Assembly (NCBI RefSeq): GCF_003184905.1
Contig: NZ_QFRU01000009.1
Location: 1 to 32,149, forward strand
Length of the DNA stretch: 32,149 bases
Direction: 5' to 3'
Source of the DNA: Bacillus sp. CGMCC 1.16541
GTDB lineage: Bacteria > Bacillota > Bacilli > Bacillales > Bacillaceae_H
Both the position numbers and the translations under genes were made by a program. Positions 23,125 through 30,227 of the stretch are shown in pieces; positions within the stretch are counted from its first letter, which is position 1, and each line of letters begins with the position of its first letter. The notes beneath the pieces are model-generated. The model was not told the DNA's origin and did not search any database. It worked only from the letters and a program-made list of their open reading frames with translations.

Positions 23125-24593
23125 AAAAAGTAGTCATTGTTGGAGCAGGACTGGGTGGACTTGCAGCCGGTATTGTTCTCGCGAAATCAGGGTTTCATGT
23201 GACCATTTTCGAACAAAATGACCATGTGGGTGGAAAGATGATGCCTGTTCAACTAGGTGACTATCCATTCGACTTCGGGCCTAATACCATTACCATGCCA
23301 GCTGTGTTTCGCCGTGTGTTTGAAGAAGCAGGAGAGAAGTTAGAGGATTACTTAGACCTTATCAAACTAGAACACCATACAAACAATTATTACATGGATG
23401 GTTCCTCTTTTGCGATGACGACAAATCATGATGAGATGATGAAACAATTTGAAGTGTTAGATCCACATGCAGAAGTTAGTTACTCTGACTATTTAGAAGA
23501 AGTAAAGTTTTTGTATGAAACAGCCGAACAGCATTTCTTTTATCGTACGTTTTCTTCTTGGACAGACTATACAAATCTTTCTTTATTGAAAGCTCTTCTT
23601 CAAGTTCGACCATTCGAAACAATGGATCGGTTTCATCGTCGCTATTTTGAAAATGAGAACATTCGGAATGCATTTAACCGTTATGCAACATATATTGGTT
23701 CTTCTCCATATGTATCTCCCGCAACATTTGCACTCATTGGTCATCTTGAAATGACAGATGGAGTTTATTATGTAAAAGGGGGAAATACAAAGATTGCTGC
23801 TGCATTTGCACAAGTATTCAACAAGTTAGGTGGTACTCTTCATACGAATTGTAAAGTAAAAGAGGTTATCGTTAAGGATAAACACGTTCAGGGGATTAAG
23901 ATTGAAGGAAATGAAAAAGTGGAAGCTGATATTGTTATAGTCAATGGCGATTTACTAAAAGCGTACCCTGCATTAGTAAGCGAAGAGAATCGTCCACACT
24001 TTTCAAATCAAAAGATACAATCGTACGAGCCATCCATTTCAGCATATGTTATCATGGCCGGTTTGAAAGAAAGGAACAGCAATTTTATTCATCATCAAGT
24101 GTATTTTGCACAAGATTACAAGAAAGAGTTTGATGAGCTCTTTATAAAAAAACAGTTACCGACTGATCCGACTATTTATATTTGTAATTCATCTTACACA
24201 GATCGTGACATTTCACCAGGTGATAATTTGTTTATGTTAGTGAATGCACCAGCCGTTACTCCTGGACAAGAACGAGATAATGAAGGATACAAAGAAGTCA
24301 TTTATGATAAATTGAAGCGGTTTGGTGTGGATATCTCGTCTCAACTCGCGGTAGAAAAAGTCGTAACACCTAATGAAATTGAACGAAAGTTTGGTTCGTA
24401 CCGTGGAGCACTTTACGGAATTAGTTCAAACAAAAAGATGGATAGCTTTTTACGACCGAGTAACGTGGCAAAAGATGTGGGACATTTGTATTTTGCAGGA
24501 GGTACCACACATCCAGGTGGTGGATCTCCAATGGTTACCATTAGTGGGTTGAATGTTGCCAGGTTACTAAAAGAGCGCTATTCCGACGAATAA
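23121..24593 (+). CDS. CrtN/CrtP-family carotenoid desaturase or oxidase
   Basis: The 490-residue flavoenzyme has an N-terminal dinucleotide-binding motif G-A-G-L-G-G-L-A-A-G (about 8-17), F-E-Q-N-D-H-V-G-G-K-M (about 33-43) and the C-terminal carotenoid-oxidoreductase signature Y-F-A-G-G-T-T-H-P-G-G-G-S-P-M. Such enzymes desaturate phytoene or diapophytoene, or oxidise terminal methyl groups (CrtP); the sequence alone does not separate these. As last gene of the operon, with acyl- and glycosyltransferases upstream, the CrtP-like oxidase role is attractive. Start is ATG 23121 (ATGA overlap, AAAGGGAGG). No CrtM synthase is in the window. Confidence 0.87.
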   Translation: MKKVVIVGAGLGGLAAGIVLAKSGFHVTIFEQNDHVGGKMMPVQLGDYPFDFGPNTITMPAVFRRVFEEAGEKLEDYLDLIKLEHHTNNYYMDGSSFAMTTNHDEMMKQFEVLDPHAEVSYSDYLEEVKFLYETAEQHFFYRTFSSWTDYTNLSLLKALLQVRPFETMDRFHRRYFENENIRNAFNRYATYIGSSPYVSPATFALIGHLEMTDGVYYVKGGNTKIAAAFAQVFNKLGGTLHTNCKVKEVIVKDKHVQGIKIEGNEKVEADIVIVNGDLLKAYPALVSEENRPHFSNQKIQSYEPSISAYVIMAGLKERNSNFIHHQVYFAQDYKKEFDELFIKKQLPTDPTIYICNSSYTDRDISPGDNLFMLVNAPAVTPGQERDNEGYKEVIYDKLKRFGVDISSQLAVEKVVTPNEIERKFGSYRGALYGISSNKKMDSFLRPSNVAKDVGHLYFAGGTTHPGGGSPMVTISGLNVARLLKERYSDE

Positions 24594-24711
24594 AAAGATT
24601 GAGAAAGTAGTCATTTGTCTAGTAGATATAGTAAAATATAGATATAGAAGGTAAGAATGCAAATGTGCTTGCTCCTCTACATACTAAATGAAAAGGTGAT
24701 CGTATTTTTCT

Positions 24712-25467
24712 ATGATTTGGTTTACAGTATTAATCGTGACTATTTGTATCATTCGCCCGTATATTGAAAGCATCTCTGTTCGACGCATTGCATCGGAGAG
24801 GAAAAAGGTAAGCTATTATAAAGAACAGTCTTTTTTTTATGCCCTTATTTTGCTCTTTTTTGTTTTGCTTCTTTTTTACTTTCATCTATCATTCGCTTCC
24901 TTTGGATGGAATCCGGTTTACCTTCAAACGATTCTAGATTCAAATGCGTATCCAGCCATAGTGGAATACTTATTGTTGTTTAGCTTTGCAGGTTTCCTGT
25001 TTATTTCATTTATGATTAGTTGGATGAACGATCACGGGGAGCGGATTTTTTTAGAGCAAGAGCTTCCACTATCTGTTGAGGCAACTGTCCCGAATACTTC
25101 GAGAGAGCGTTCATGGTGGTTTGTCTATAGTGGTGTTTCAGGGGTTGTTGAAAGTATAGTCTATTTCCCGGCTTTCTATTATTTTTTTCAAACGCTCCTT
25201 TTTATTGAAAACACGTGGCTTCTTGCAGTTGTGATGGGCTTTGCTTACTTTATGTCACAACTTGCTTTTCAACGTGATCGTCTTAGCTTCCAAACGTTGT
25301 TAGTAGGAACAGGTCTTGCTGCTTTATACATAATGACGAATTCAATTGTACTCATTTTATTCTTTTATGCATTAAGCTTTTTAGTCTATGATGTGTACCA
25401 AGATGATTTGAATTATCTTGAATCCAAAAGTACTCTTTCTAAGAGAGTCAATAGACGTTCTCAGTAA
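24712..25467 (+). CDS. membrane protein resembling a catalytically dead CPBP (CAAX-like) protease
   Basis: The 251-residue protein has about six to seven hydrophobic helices. Its last third follows the layout of CPBP/Abi intramembrane proteases: a helix with V-V-E-S-I-V-Y-F-P-A-F-Y where E-E-x3-R is expected, then F-A-Y-F-M-S-Q-L for F-A-x-x-H-x, and A-L-S-F-L-V-Y-D for H-A-x-x-N. Glu-Glu, Arg and both His are missing, so proteolysis is not expected. This homology is by eye and tentative. It follows the carotenoid operon by 118 bp in the same direction, with AAAGGTGAT before ATG 24712 and a terminator after. Confidence 0.7.
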   Translation: MIWFTVLIVTICIIRPYIESISVRRIASERKKVSYYKEQSFFYALILLFFVLLLFYFHLSFASFGWNPVYLQTILDSNAYPAIVEYLLLFSFAGFLFISFMISWMNDHGERIFLEQELPLSVEATVPNTSRERSWWFVYSGVSGVVESIVYFPAFYYFFQTLLFIENTWLLAVVMGFAYFMSQLAFQRDRLSFQTLLVGTGLAALYIMTNSIVLILFFYALSFLVYDVYQDDLNYLESKSTLSKRVNRRSQ

Positions 25468-25513
25468 GCAAAAAGGATGTGTCAGCTTAAATTGACACAT
25501 CCTTTTTTGCTTA
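25466..25513 (+). terminator. terminator marking the end of host genes
   Basis: AAGCAAAAAGGATGTGTCA pairs with TGACACATCCTTTTTTGCTT around GCTTAAAT; T run in the 3' arm. Last clear host feature before the prophage. Confidence 0.9.
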
Positions 25514-25972
25514 TAAAGGTAAATCTCTTTTGCTAAACAACTGTAGTATGACAAACAAAGTGATAAATAACTAAATAACGTAATATCTCGTAAATGTTAG
25601 GTAGACCTCGTAAAAATACCTTGATAAATCAGTATTTATAGGAGATCATTACTCGTAATAGAAGTTCAGTAGCAGAAAGCGCAAAATGATAAAAATTGAC
25701 GGTTTCGATAGGTTCGACATCGAATGCTGTCTTTTTAAATTTGCAGGTTAAAATATGTTTAAATCATTGATATATTGCGTTTAAATGCGTTTAAAAGATG
25801 ATTTTTTTGTCTATAATGATTAATTTAATTGGTCAACTAATCATTGGTCAATTGAACAACTGGTTTACCAATAGTTAAAACACTGAAATATCAAGGGCTT
25901 TGAAGAAATTGTTGTTGAATATTCTTCTTTATAGCGCAACTAGATTTTTATACAACTTATTGTATGTTTATT
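25514..25972. other. gene-free left end of the prophage with repeats
   Basis: No gene seen in about 460 bp. It contains three CTCGTAA repeats (25587, 25607, 25652), the inverted pair TTCGAT/ATCGAA near 25707-25727, a tandem TGCGTTTAAA pair (25776-25795) with a related TATGTTTAAA at 25754, a GGTCAA pair (about 25831 and 25847), and AAATTGTTGTTGAA (25906-25919), which recurs in the operator region. Such density of repeats fits transposase and regulator binding at a phage end. Confidence 0.55.
25587..25660. repeat. three CTCGTAA repeats, candidate transposase end-binding sites
   Basis: CTCGTAAAT (25587), CTCGTAAAA (25607) and CTCGTAATA (25652), all same orientation, spaced 20 and 45 bp, within about 110 bp of the inferred left end. 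Mu has three MuA sites (L1-L3) at its left end; this is the analogous position. Confidence 0.4.
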
Positions 25973-26815
25973 CTAACTGAAATTTTGAACATATAAACAC
26001 TCTGCTGCTTCTGGAGAAATCCAATCCAGGACTTTTCCGAGAATCCTCACATCACAATCATTATTATACACCATAGGCTCTATATCGTCGTTTTCAGATA
26101 CTAAGACGGCCACGCCAGTTTCTAATCTAAATCGCTTAATGGTTACATGATTATCAACCATAACAAGTGCTATTTCGTTGTTATCAACATATTCTTGTTG
26201 CCTCACGATCACGAAACCTCCATCTTTGATGCCAGCCTTAATCATTGAATTCCCCTTTACCCTGACCGAAAAACAATTGCTATATTTTTCAGGGACCTCT
26301 AAATATCCTTCAACAAAACGAATTACTTCTATAGGAACTCCAGCTGCGGCAGCTCCTAATACTGGTATTTTGGTAGCTGTGACCTCTCTGATCTCTTTGA
26401 CCTCACTTGCGACAGACTCATTTTCTTTTCTTTTAGTGTTAAGCTTGTATATCCTTTCGCTCTTTTGGTGGCCTCTGTCATTAACATTTTGAGATTTTCT
26501 CATAATAGCGAAGTTAACATACTCGCTCAAAAAAATTTTTTCATCGTTTGACAGTTCTTTTTCCAATTGAGCGATATCGTAATCGGTGTTTAAAAACTTC
26601 ATCTTTCCTCTATGCTCTGTCCCTTTTAGTAACCAATCTGTTGTTACTTCGAAAAAGTCAGAAGCGGTTACTACAAAATCGGAGCGAGGAGTAGTCTTTT
26701 CATTCTCCCAGTCACTAATTCTACTAGATTTAGTACCTATTTTTCGACCTAATTCATCCATCGACAAACCATACTTTTGCCTTAGTTCACGCAATCTTTT
26801 ACCAAAACTCAACAT
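25973..26815 (-). CDS. LexA/CI-like phage repressor with S24 autoprotease domain
   Basis: The 280-residue regulator has an N-terminal XRE helix-turn-helix (about 4-60; L-S-M-D-E-L-G-R-K-I-G-T-K-S-S-R-I-S-D-W-E), a linker, and a C-terminal S24/LexA domain (about 150-270). Predicted self-cleavage is at Ala158-Gly159 (G-A-A-A-A-G-V-P), with Ser190 (G-N-S-M) and Lys227 (T-I-K-R) as catalytic pair; all are present, so induction by RecA/DNA damage is likely. The frame runs upstream to 26956, but ATG 26815 has AAGGGAG at proper spacing and begins the domain. It plays the role of Mu c but is of a different, lambda-like family. Operators at 26839-26916. Confidence 0.88.
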   Translation of the reverse strand: MLSFGKRLRELRQKYGLSMDELGRKIGTKSSRISDWENEKTTPRSDFVVTASDFFEVTTDWLLKGTEHRGKMKFLNTDYDIAQLEKELSNDEKIFLSEYVNFAIMRKSQNVNDRGHQKSERIYKLNTKRKENESVASEVKEIREVTATKIPVLGAAAAGVPIEVIRFVEGYLEVPEKYSNCFSVRVKGNSMIKAGIKDGGFVIVRQQEYVDNNEIALVMVDNHVTIKRFRLETGVAVLVSENDDIEPMVYNNDCDVRILGKVLDWISPEAAECLYVQNFS

Positions 26816-26838
26816 ATTCACTCCCTTTCTGTAGTAAA

Positions 26839-26916
26839 TTTCAACAAAATACTCCGTTTTTGGAAAATTGTTGTTGAAATTACTCCGAATATGGAGTAAT
26901 ATGAAATCAACAACAA
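26839..26916. promoter_or_regulatory. nested-palindrome phage operators
   Basis: Two composite sites. In the first, TTTCAACAA (26839-26847) and TTGTTGAAA (26871-26879) flank ACTCC-N6-GGA (26851-26864). In the second, TTGTTGTTGA (26868-26877) and TCAACAACAA (26907-26916) flank the perfect palindrome ATTACTCC-N6-GGAGTAAT (26879-26900). The sites share the TTGTTGTTGAAA block. They lie between repressor and divergent early gene, over the early promoter. Confidence 0.7.
26874..26902 (+). promoter_or_regulatory. early (lytic) phage promoter
   Basis: TTGAAA (26874-26879), a 17-bp spacer and TAATAT (26897-26902). Both boxes are inside the operator palindromes, so repressor binding would block it. 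Confidence 0.6.
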
Positions 26917-27015
26917 AGGAAACTACTTCCATAAAACGATAAAAAAATAAAAACACGAACCTTAATTATAGCATTTTCGACACAAAAACGACAAAAAGAA
27001 AGAAGGTGTTAAACG

Positions 27016-27417
27016 ATGGCTAGTAATTTAGAAACCACAACTAGACAAATGATTGGTAACAAAATTAAAGTTCACTTCGGACGTTCGAAAAAAGTCGAAC
27101 GTGTATTAAGAGAGGATCAGCAAGGGTTGTACATACGTTACGATAACCAACGCGTTTCTGTTAGAGCAGAAAACAAAGAATCGAACGTTATTGTGTATGT
27201 CGTAATCCAGCAGCAGGAACAAATACAAGAATGCGCCGACGTCGCTGCAAATGAAGTTAATAAAAGTGAACGCAAAGTGATACCAGAATTTAAGTTTTAC
27301 CAAAAGCAGTTTAGAAAAAGAGTTCAAAAAATTAAGAATCAACAATTAAATAACAAACACGACTTTAGTTACAACTATCCAGTGACGGTAACGCAAGAAT
27401 TTGAGAAGCCACCATAA
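27016..27417 (+). CDS. phage early protein, unknown (133 aa)
   Basis: First rightward gene after the operators, in the position of Mu ner. ATG 27016 follows AAGAAGG. The 133-residue product is very basic and Gln/Lys-rich; residues about 13-65 alternate strands (K-I-K-V-H-F-G, Y-I-R-Y, V-S-V-R, V-I-V-Y-V-V-I), the rest looks helical (F-Y-Q-K-Q-F-R-K-R-V-Q-K-I-K-N-Q). No helix-turn-helix is visible, so it is not an obvious Ner. A nucleic-acid-binding role is possible from composition only. Confidence 0.65.
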   Translation: MASNLETTTRQMIGNKIKVHFGRSKKVERVLREDQQGLYIRYDNQRVSVRAENKESNVIVYVVIQQQEQIQECADVAANEVNKSERKVIPEFKFYQKQFRKRVQKIKNQQLNNKHDFSYNYPVTVTQEFEKPP

Positions 27418-27428
27418 TTCGGGAAAAT

Positions 27429-27499
27429 CACCTCCATATTGTTCTATTTATTCGACAAAATGATGTAAAAACCTTTCCTGAAAGGTGGTGTCGGTTTTT
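27429..27499 (+). promoter_or_regulatory. possible RNA attenuator before the second early gene
   Basis: Two exclusive hairpins can form. One is ACCTTTC-CT-GAAAGGT (27471-27486), which buries the ribosome binding site; the other is AAAAACC (27467-27473) with GGTTTTT (27493-27499), which resembles a terminator. An anti-Shine-Dalgarno-like CACCTCC (27430-27436) upstream could also pair with AGGTGG. Confidence 0.4.
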
Positions 27500-27722
27500 G
27501 GTTGAAATAACCGCAGTCGAAAAAGAAAAAATTGTCGAGCTCGCCGTTGCATCAGGAGCTTCTGATATAAACATCCATAAGTTTACTAATCGTTCTGGAT
27601 ATATGGTTGCAATAACGATGAATGATACAAGAAAATTCATAGAACTAATTGAGGCTATTCAAGAAAATGGTTTATCAGACAAAGAGATTGAATTCATTAG
27701 AGTTATTCCTGGGGAGGAGTAA
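27498..27722 (+). CDS. phage early protein, unknown (74 aa)
   Basis: TTG 27498 follows AAAGGTGGTG by about 10 bases. The 74-residue acidic protein (V-E-I-T-A-V-E-K-E-K-I-V-E-L-A-V-A-S-G-A-S-D-I-N-I-H) has an alpha-beta pattern and ends G-E-E. No family recognised. The start codon lies in the T run of a terminator-like hairpin, which suggests control by RNA structure. Next gene follows 2 bp after its stop. Confidence 0.65.
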   Translation: MVEITAVEKEKIVELAVASGASDINIHKFTNRSGYMVAITMNDTRKFIELIEAIQENGLSDKEIEFIRVIPGEE

Positions 27723-27724
27723 AT

Positions 27725-27877
27725 ATGAAGAATGGGAAACGACCAACCAAAAAGCAGAAGCAGCAGATCGAAGCTGCGGGGCTAAATTCGAGCGATTGGT
27801 TAATTGTTAAAAACCTCGAACAAGAATTACATCTTGTGCATCGCTCGAAAATGGAGGTTATAACAATTTCGATTTAA
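27725..27877 (+). CDS. small phage protein, DUF6906-like (50 aa)
   Basis: ATG 27725 has GGGGAGGAG at ideal spacing. The product starts M-K-N-G-K-R-P-T-K-K-Q-K and continues A-G-L-N-S-S-D-W-L-I-V-K-N and H-R-S-K, matching the short family I know from Bacillus phages as DUF6906 (basic N-terminus, L-N-x-x-x-W-L-V-x-K core, C-terminal H-R). Function unknown. Too short to show in length-limited gene calls, but the start and family pattern are good. Confidence 0.75.
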   Translation: MKNGKRPTKKQKQQIEAAGLNSSDWLIVKNLEQELHLVHRSKMEVITISI

Positions 27878-27893
27878 TAGAGAGGTGATCAAC

Positions 27894-28112
27894 TTGGCCC
27901 GTAAGCAGAAAATAACGCCTTTTGGGTGGGAAGTGAAAAAGCGTTTAGCTGAATTGCAAATGACTCAGACTGAATTTTGTGAACAAGAAGGAATTCCCGC
28001 CAATCGTTTTTCTGAGCTTATCTCTGGAACAAACCAAGAAGCTAGGTACATGAAAAAATACAGAATAATTGTAGCTGAAAAACTAGGAATAGAGATTAGA
28101 GAAGTTTCTTAA
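27894..28112 (+). CDS. XRE-type helix-turn-helix protein (Ner/Cro-like)
   Basis: The 72-residue DNA-binding protein has a helix-turn-helix at about 15-50 (V-K-K-R-L-A-E-L-Q-M-T-Q-T-E-F-C-E-Q-E-G then A-N-R-F-S-E-L-I-S-G). It starts T-P-F-G-W-E-V-K-K-R-L, common in small Bacillus phage regulators. GTG 27885 is also in frame, but TTG 27894 is favoured by GAGGTGAT just upstream. By position and fold it is the best candidate for the Ner/Cro function that turns down early or repressor transcription. Confidence 0.8.
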   Translation: MARKQKITPFGWEVKKRLAELQMTQTEFCEQEGIPANRFSELISGTNQEARYMKKYRIIVAEKLGIEIREVS

Positions 28113-28250
28113 AAAATAGCGCAACTAAAAAATAAAAAAGCCCCACTTTTTAGTGGAGGCAAAATAAAAATCATTTAGTACATGATACTTCAAAATTCGA
28201 GTATCTGTAAATAGCAATTAATCCATCCATCGCAGAAAAGGAGGGTAGAG
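28113..28250. promoter_or_regulatory. gap before transposase gene with minus-strand terminator and inverted repeat
   Basis: A hairpin (GCCCCACT against AGTGGAGGC, 28139-28160) has its T run only when read on the minus strand, so it would stop leftward transcripts. GATACT (28184-28189) and AGTATC (28200-28205) form an inverted repeat that could bind a regulator. No clear promoter for the transposase gene. Confidence 0.5.
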
Positions 28251-30227
28251 ATGGAAAGTGTAATTCTGCTAAGTACAAAAGAAGTTGCGGAGCTGCTTGG
28301 AATAACGAAACAAGCGGTGTCTAAAAAGATTAACAACGGTGAATTAACCGCGATGGTTGATAACGCAAAAAAAAGAGGCGGTAGAGCTGGGAAACAGTTT
28401 TTAATCCCCCTCTCCTCTCTACCACCGAAAGCACAAAAGAAATATTTAGCTCAACAGCGAAAACCATCAGATATAAAAGAAGAAATTGAAGCAAAGCCTT
28501 TCGAGGAATTTACCGAAAGCGAACGTGAACAAATCGCCTTCTGGAGAAAATGCCTGGATGATTGGCAGAAGTTCCGTTCCCAGGGTGGTAAAAAAACCGA
28601 ACGAGATATTCAGTTCGTCGAGCTCTGGAATATTCAGCAGCCCGATCATGAACTTTCCATTCCTACATTATATAGAAAGTACAAGATGTGGCAGGAAAAA
28701 GGAGATATCGCTCTAGTGGACAAGCGCGGCGGTTGGAATCGAGGTCAATCAGAAATACCTGAAATAGCCTGGGCGATTTTCGAACAACTTTATCTGCACG
28801 AAGGCAGGCCAAGCATAAGATATGTTTACAAATTGGTCAGTACATGGGCGAAACACGAAATGCCTCAACTGCTACCTTTGCCTAGTTATGAAACATTCCA
28901 GAGAAATGTAAAGAGCATCCCTCTTCCAGTCATTCGCCTTTTCAGATTCGGCGAGAAAGATTATGAGGACAAGGCAGCTCCTTACATATTGAGAAAATAT
29001 GAAGAGTTAGCATCGAATGAAATATGGGTTGCAGATAACCACGAAATCGACGTAATTGTCGAGCGTAAGAACGGTTCGCAATATCGTCCGTGGATCACTG
29101 CTTACCAGGATGTCAGATCGAGGAAAATTGTCGGGAAATTCGTATCCGAAAAACCGACATCAGATACTAACCTATATGCGCTGCGTGATGGAATTTTAAG
29201 ATATGGAATCCCAAGCATTGTCTACACGGATAACGGAATGGACTTCCTTGTCACTGATATTGCTGGGCGCGGTCGCAGAAAAACTCGCAAAAAAGCTGAA
29301 GGCGAGCATCAACCTCCTCCAATTTTCGAACGTTTGGGAATCGAAATGTGGAATGCAAAGGTTAAAAATGCTCGCGCTAAGATTGTGGAACGTGCCTTCC
29401 TTGACTTTAAGAATGAATTTTCGCGTATATGTAGCACGTTCACTGGTGGAAATATCACCGAGAGACCTGAAAGCCTTAAATACACGCTGAAAGATGGAAA
29501 ACTCGTGATGCCTGAAGACGAATTCAAGGACCTCTTCAACAAATACATTGAAGGATGGTTCAATCACCAAGAGCATTCTGGCCAGGGCATGAAAGGTAAG
29601 TCTCCTAATCAAGTATATGCAGAAAATCTTGTTGTTAAACGCACCGCAACAGAAGAAGACTTGAATTTAATGTTAATGCGTTCGTCCAGAATGCTGAAGG
29701 TTGGTCGAATGGGCGTGGCTCTTACTATGTACGGAGAGAAATTCTTCTACGCTCACGATGACCTCATCGCTAAATATCAAGGGCAATCCGTTTATATTCG
29801 CTTCGACCCTGAAAACATGGGACAAGTTCGAGTCTACGACCAGGAGGATAGATACATACTAACAGCCGTCAACCGAGAAGCCCTATCTTACAATGCGACG
29901 AAAGACGACTTGAAGAAATTCGCTAGTGAAGCCAAGCGACTTAAAAAGCTCACGAAAGAACGTGGCGAAGCAGCTGAACAATTATTGTTACAAAAAGGCG
30001 TTAAAGCGCCAACTGCTCTCGATATCATGCAAATGGAAGCTGAATACAACATAGCGAACCAAGAAGAAGCTGAAGCAAAAGTTATTGAGCCTGTTCGCGC
30101 AAATGAAAAACCTATTGAAACAGTGTTGCCGAGAGCTTCTGGTGACGACGAAGCATCAGTTGTTGACTTGAATCGCATGATCAATAACCTAAAACGATTT
30201 AAACAAGGAGGAAATTCGGATGAGTGA
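28251..30227 (+). CDS. MuA-type DDE transposase
   Basis: The 658-residue transposase has an N-terminal MerR/excisionase-like winged helix (about 7-55; E-V-A-E-L-L-G-I-T-K-Q-A-V), further helical DNA-binding segments to about 240, an rve/DDE catalytic core (about 250-440) and a C-terminal beta-barrel and helical tail (about 470-650). Proposed catalytic residues are Asp262 (V-A-D-N-H), Asp327 (Y-T-D-N-G) and Glu380 (A-K-I-V-E-R-A-F), the last matching the A-K-P-x-E-R-A-F block of MuA. It would cut and join phage ends and recruit the MuB-like ATPase. Strong AAAGGAGG site. Overlaps the next gene by 8 bp. All core residues intact. Confidence 0.93.
   Translation: MESVILLSTKEVAELLGITKQAVSKKINNGELTAMVDNAKKRGGRAGKQFLIPLSSLPPKAQKKYLAQQRKPSDIKEEIEAKPFEEFTESEREQIAFWRKCLDDWQKFRSQGGKKTERDIQFVELWNIQQPDHELSIPTLYRKYKMWQEKGDIALVDKRGGWNRGQSEIPEIAWAIFEQLYLHEGRPSIRYVYKLVSTWAKHEMPQLLPLPSYETFQRNVKSIPLPVIRLFRFGEKDYEDKAAPYILRKYEELASNEIWVADNHEIDVIVERKNGSQYRPWITAYQDVRSRKIVGKFVSEKPTSDTNLYALRDGILRYGIPSIVYTDNGMDFLVTDIAGRGRRKTRKKAEGEHQPPPIFERLGIEMWNAKVKNARAKIVERAFLDFKNEFSRICSTFTGGNITERPESLKYTLKDGKLVMPEDEFKDLFNKYIEGWFNHQEHSGQGMKGKSPNQVYAENLVVKRTATEEDLNLMLMRSSRMLKVGRMGVALTMYGEKFFYAHDDLIAKYQGQSVYIRFDPENMGQVRVYDQEDRYILTAVNREALSYNATKDDLKKFASEAKRLKKLTKERGEAAEQLLLQKGVKAPTALDIMQMEAEYNIANQEEAEAKVIEPVRANEKPIETVLPRASGDDEASVVDLNRMINNLKRFKQGGNSDE

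Noticed and set aside
26816-26956. N-terminal extension of the repressor frame (47 extra residues)
   Set aside because: It crosses the operators and early promoter, is hydrophobic and low-complexity, and lacks a ribosome binding site; ATG 26815 has one.
25931-28127. 12-mer ATAGCGCAACTA at 25931-25942 and again at 28116-28127
   Set aside because: About one repeated 12-mer is expected by chance in 6.6 kb; no symmetry or shared context beyond lying after regulator genes.
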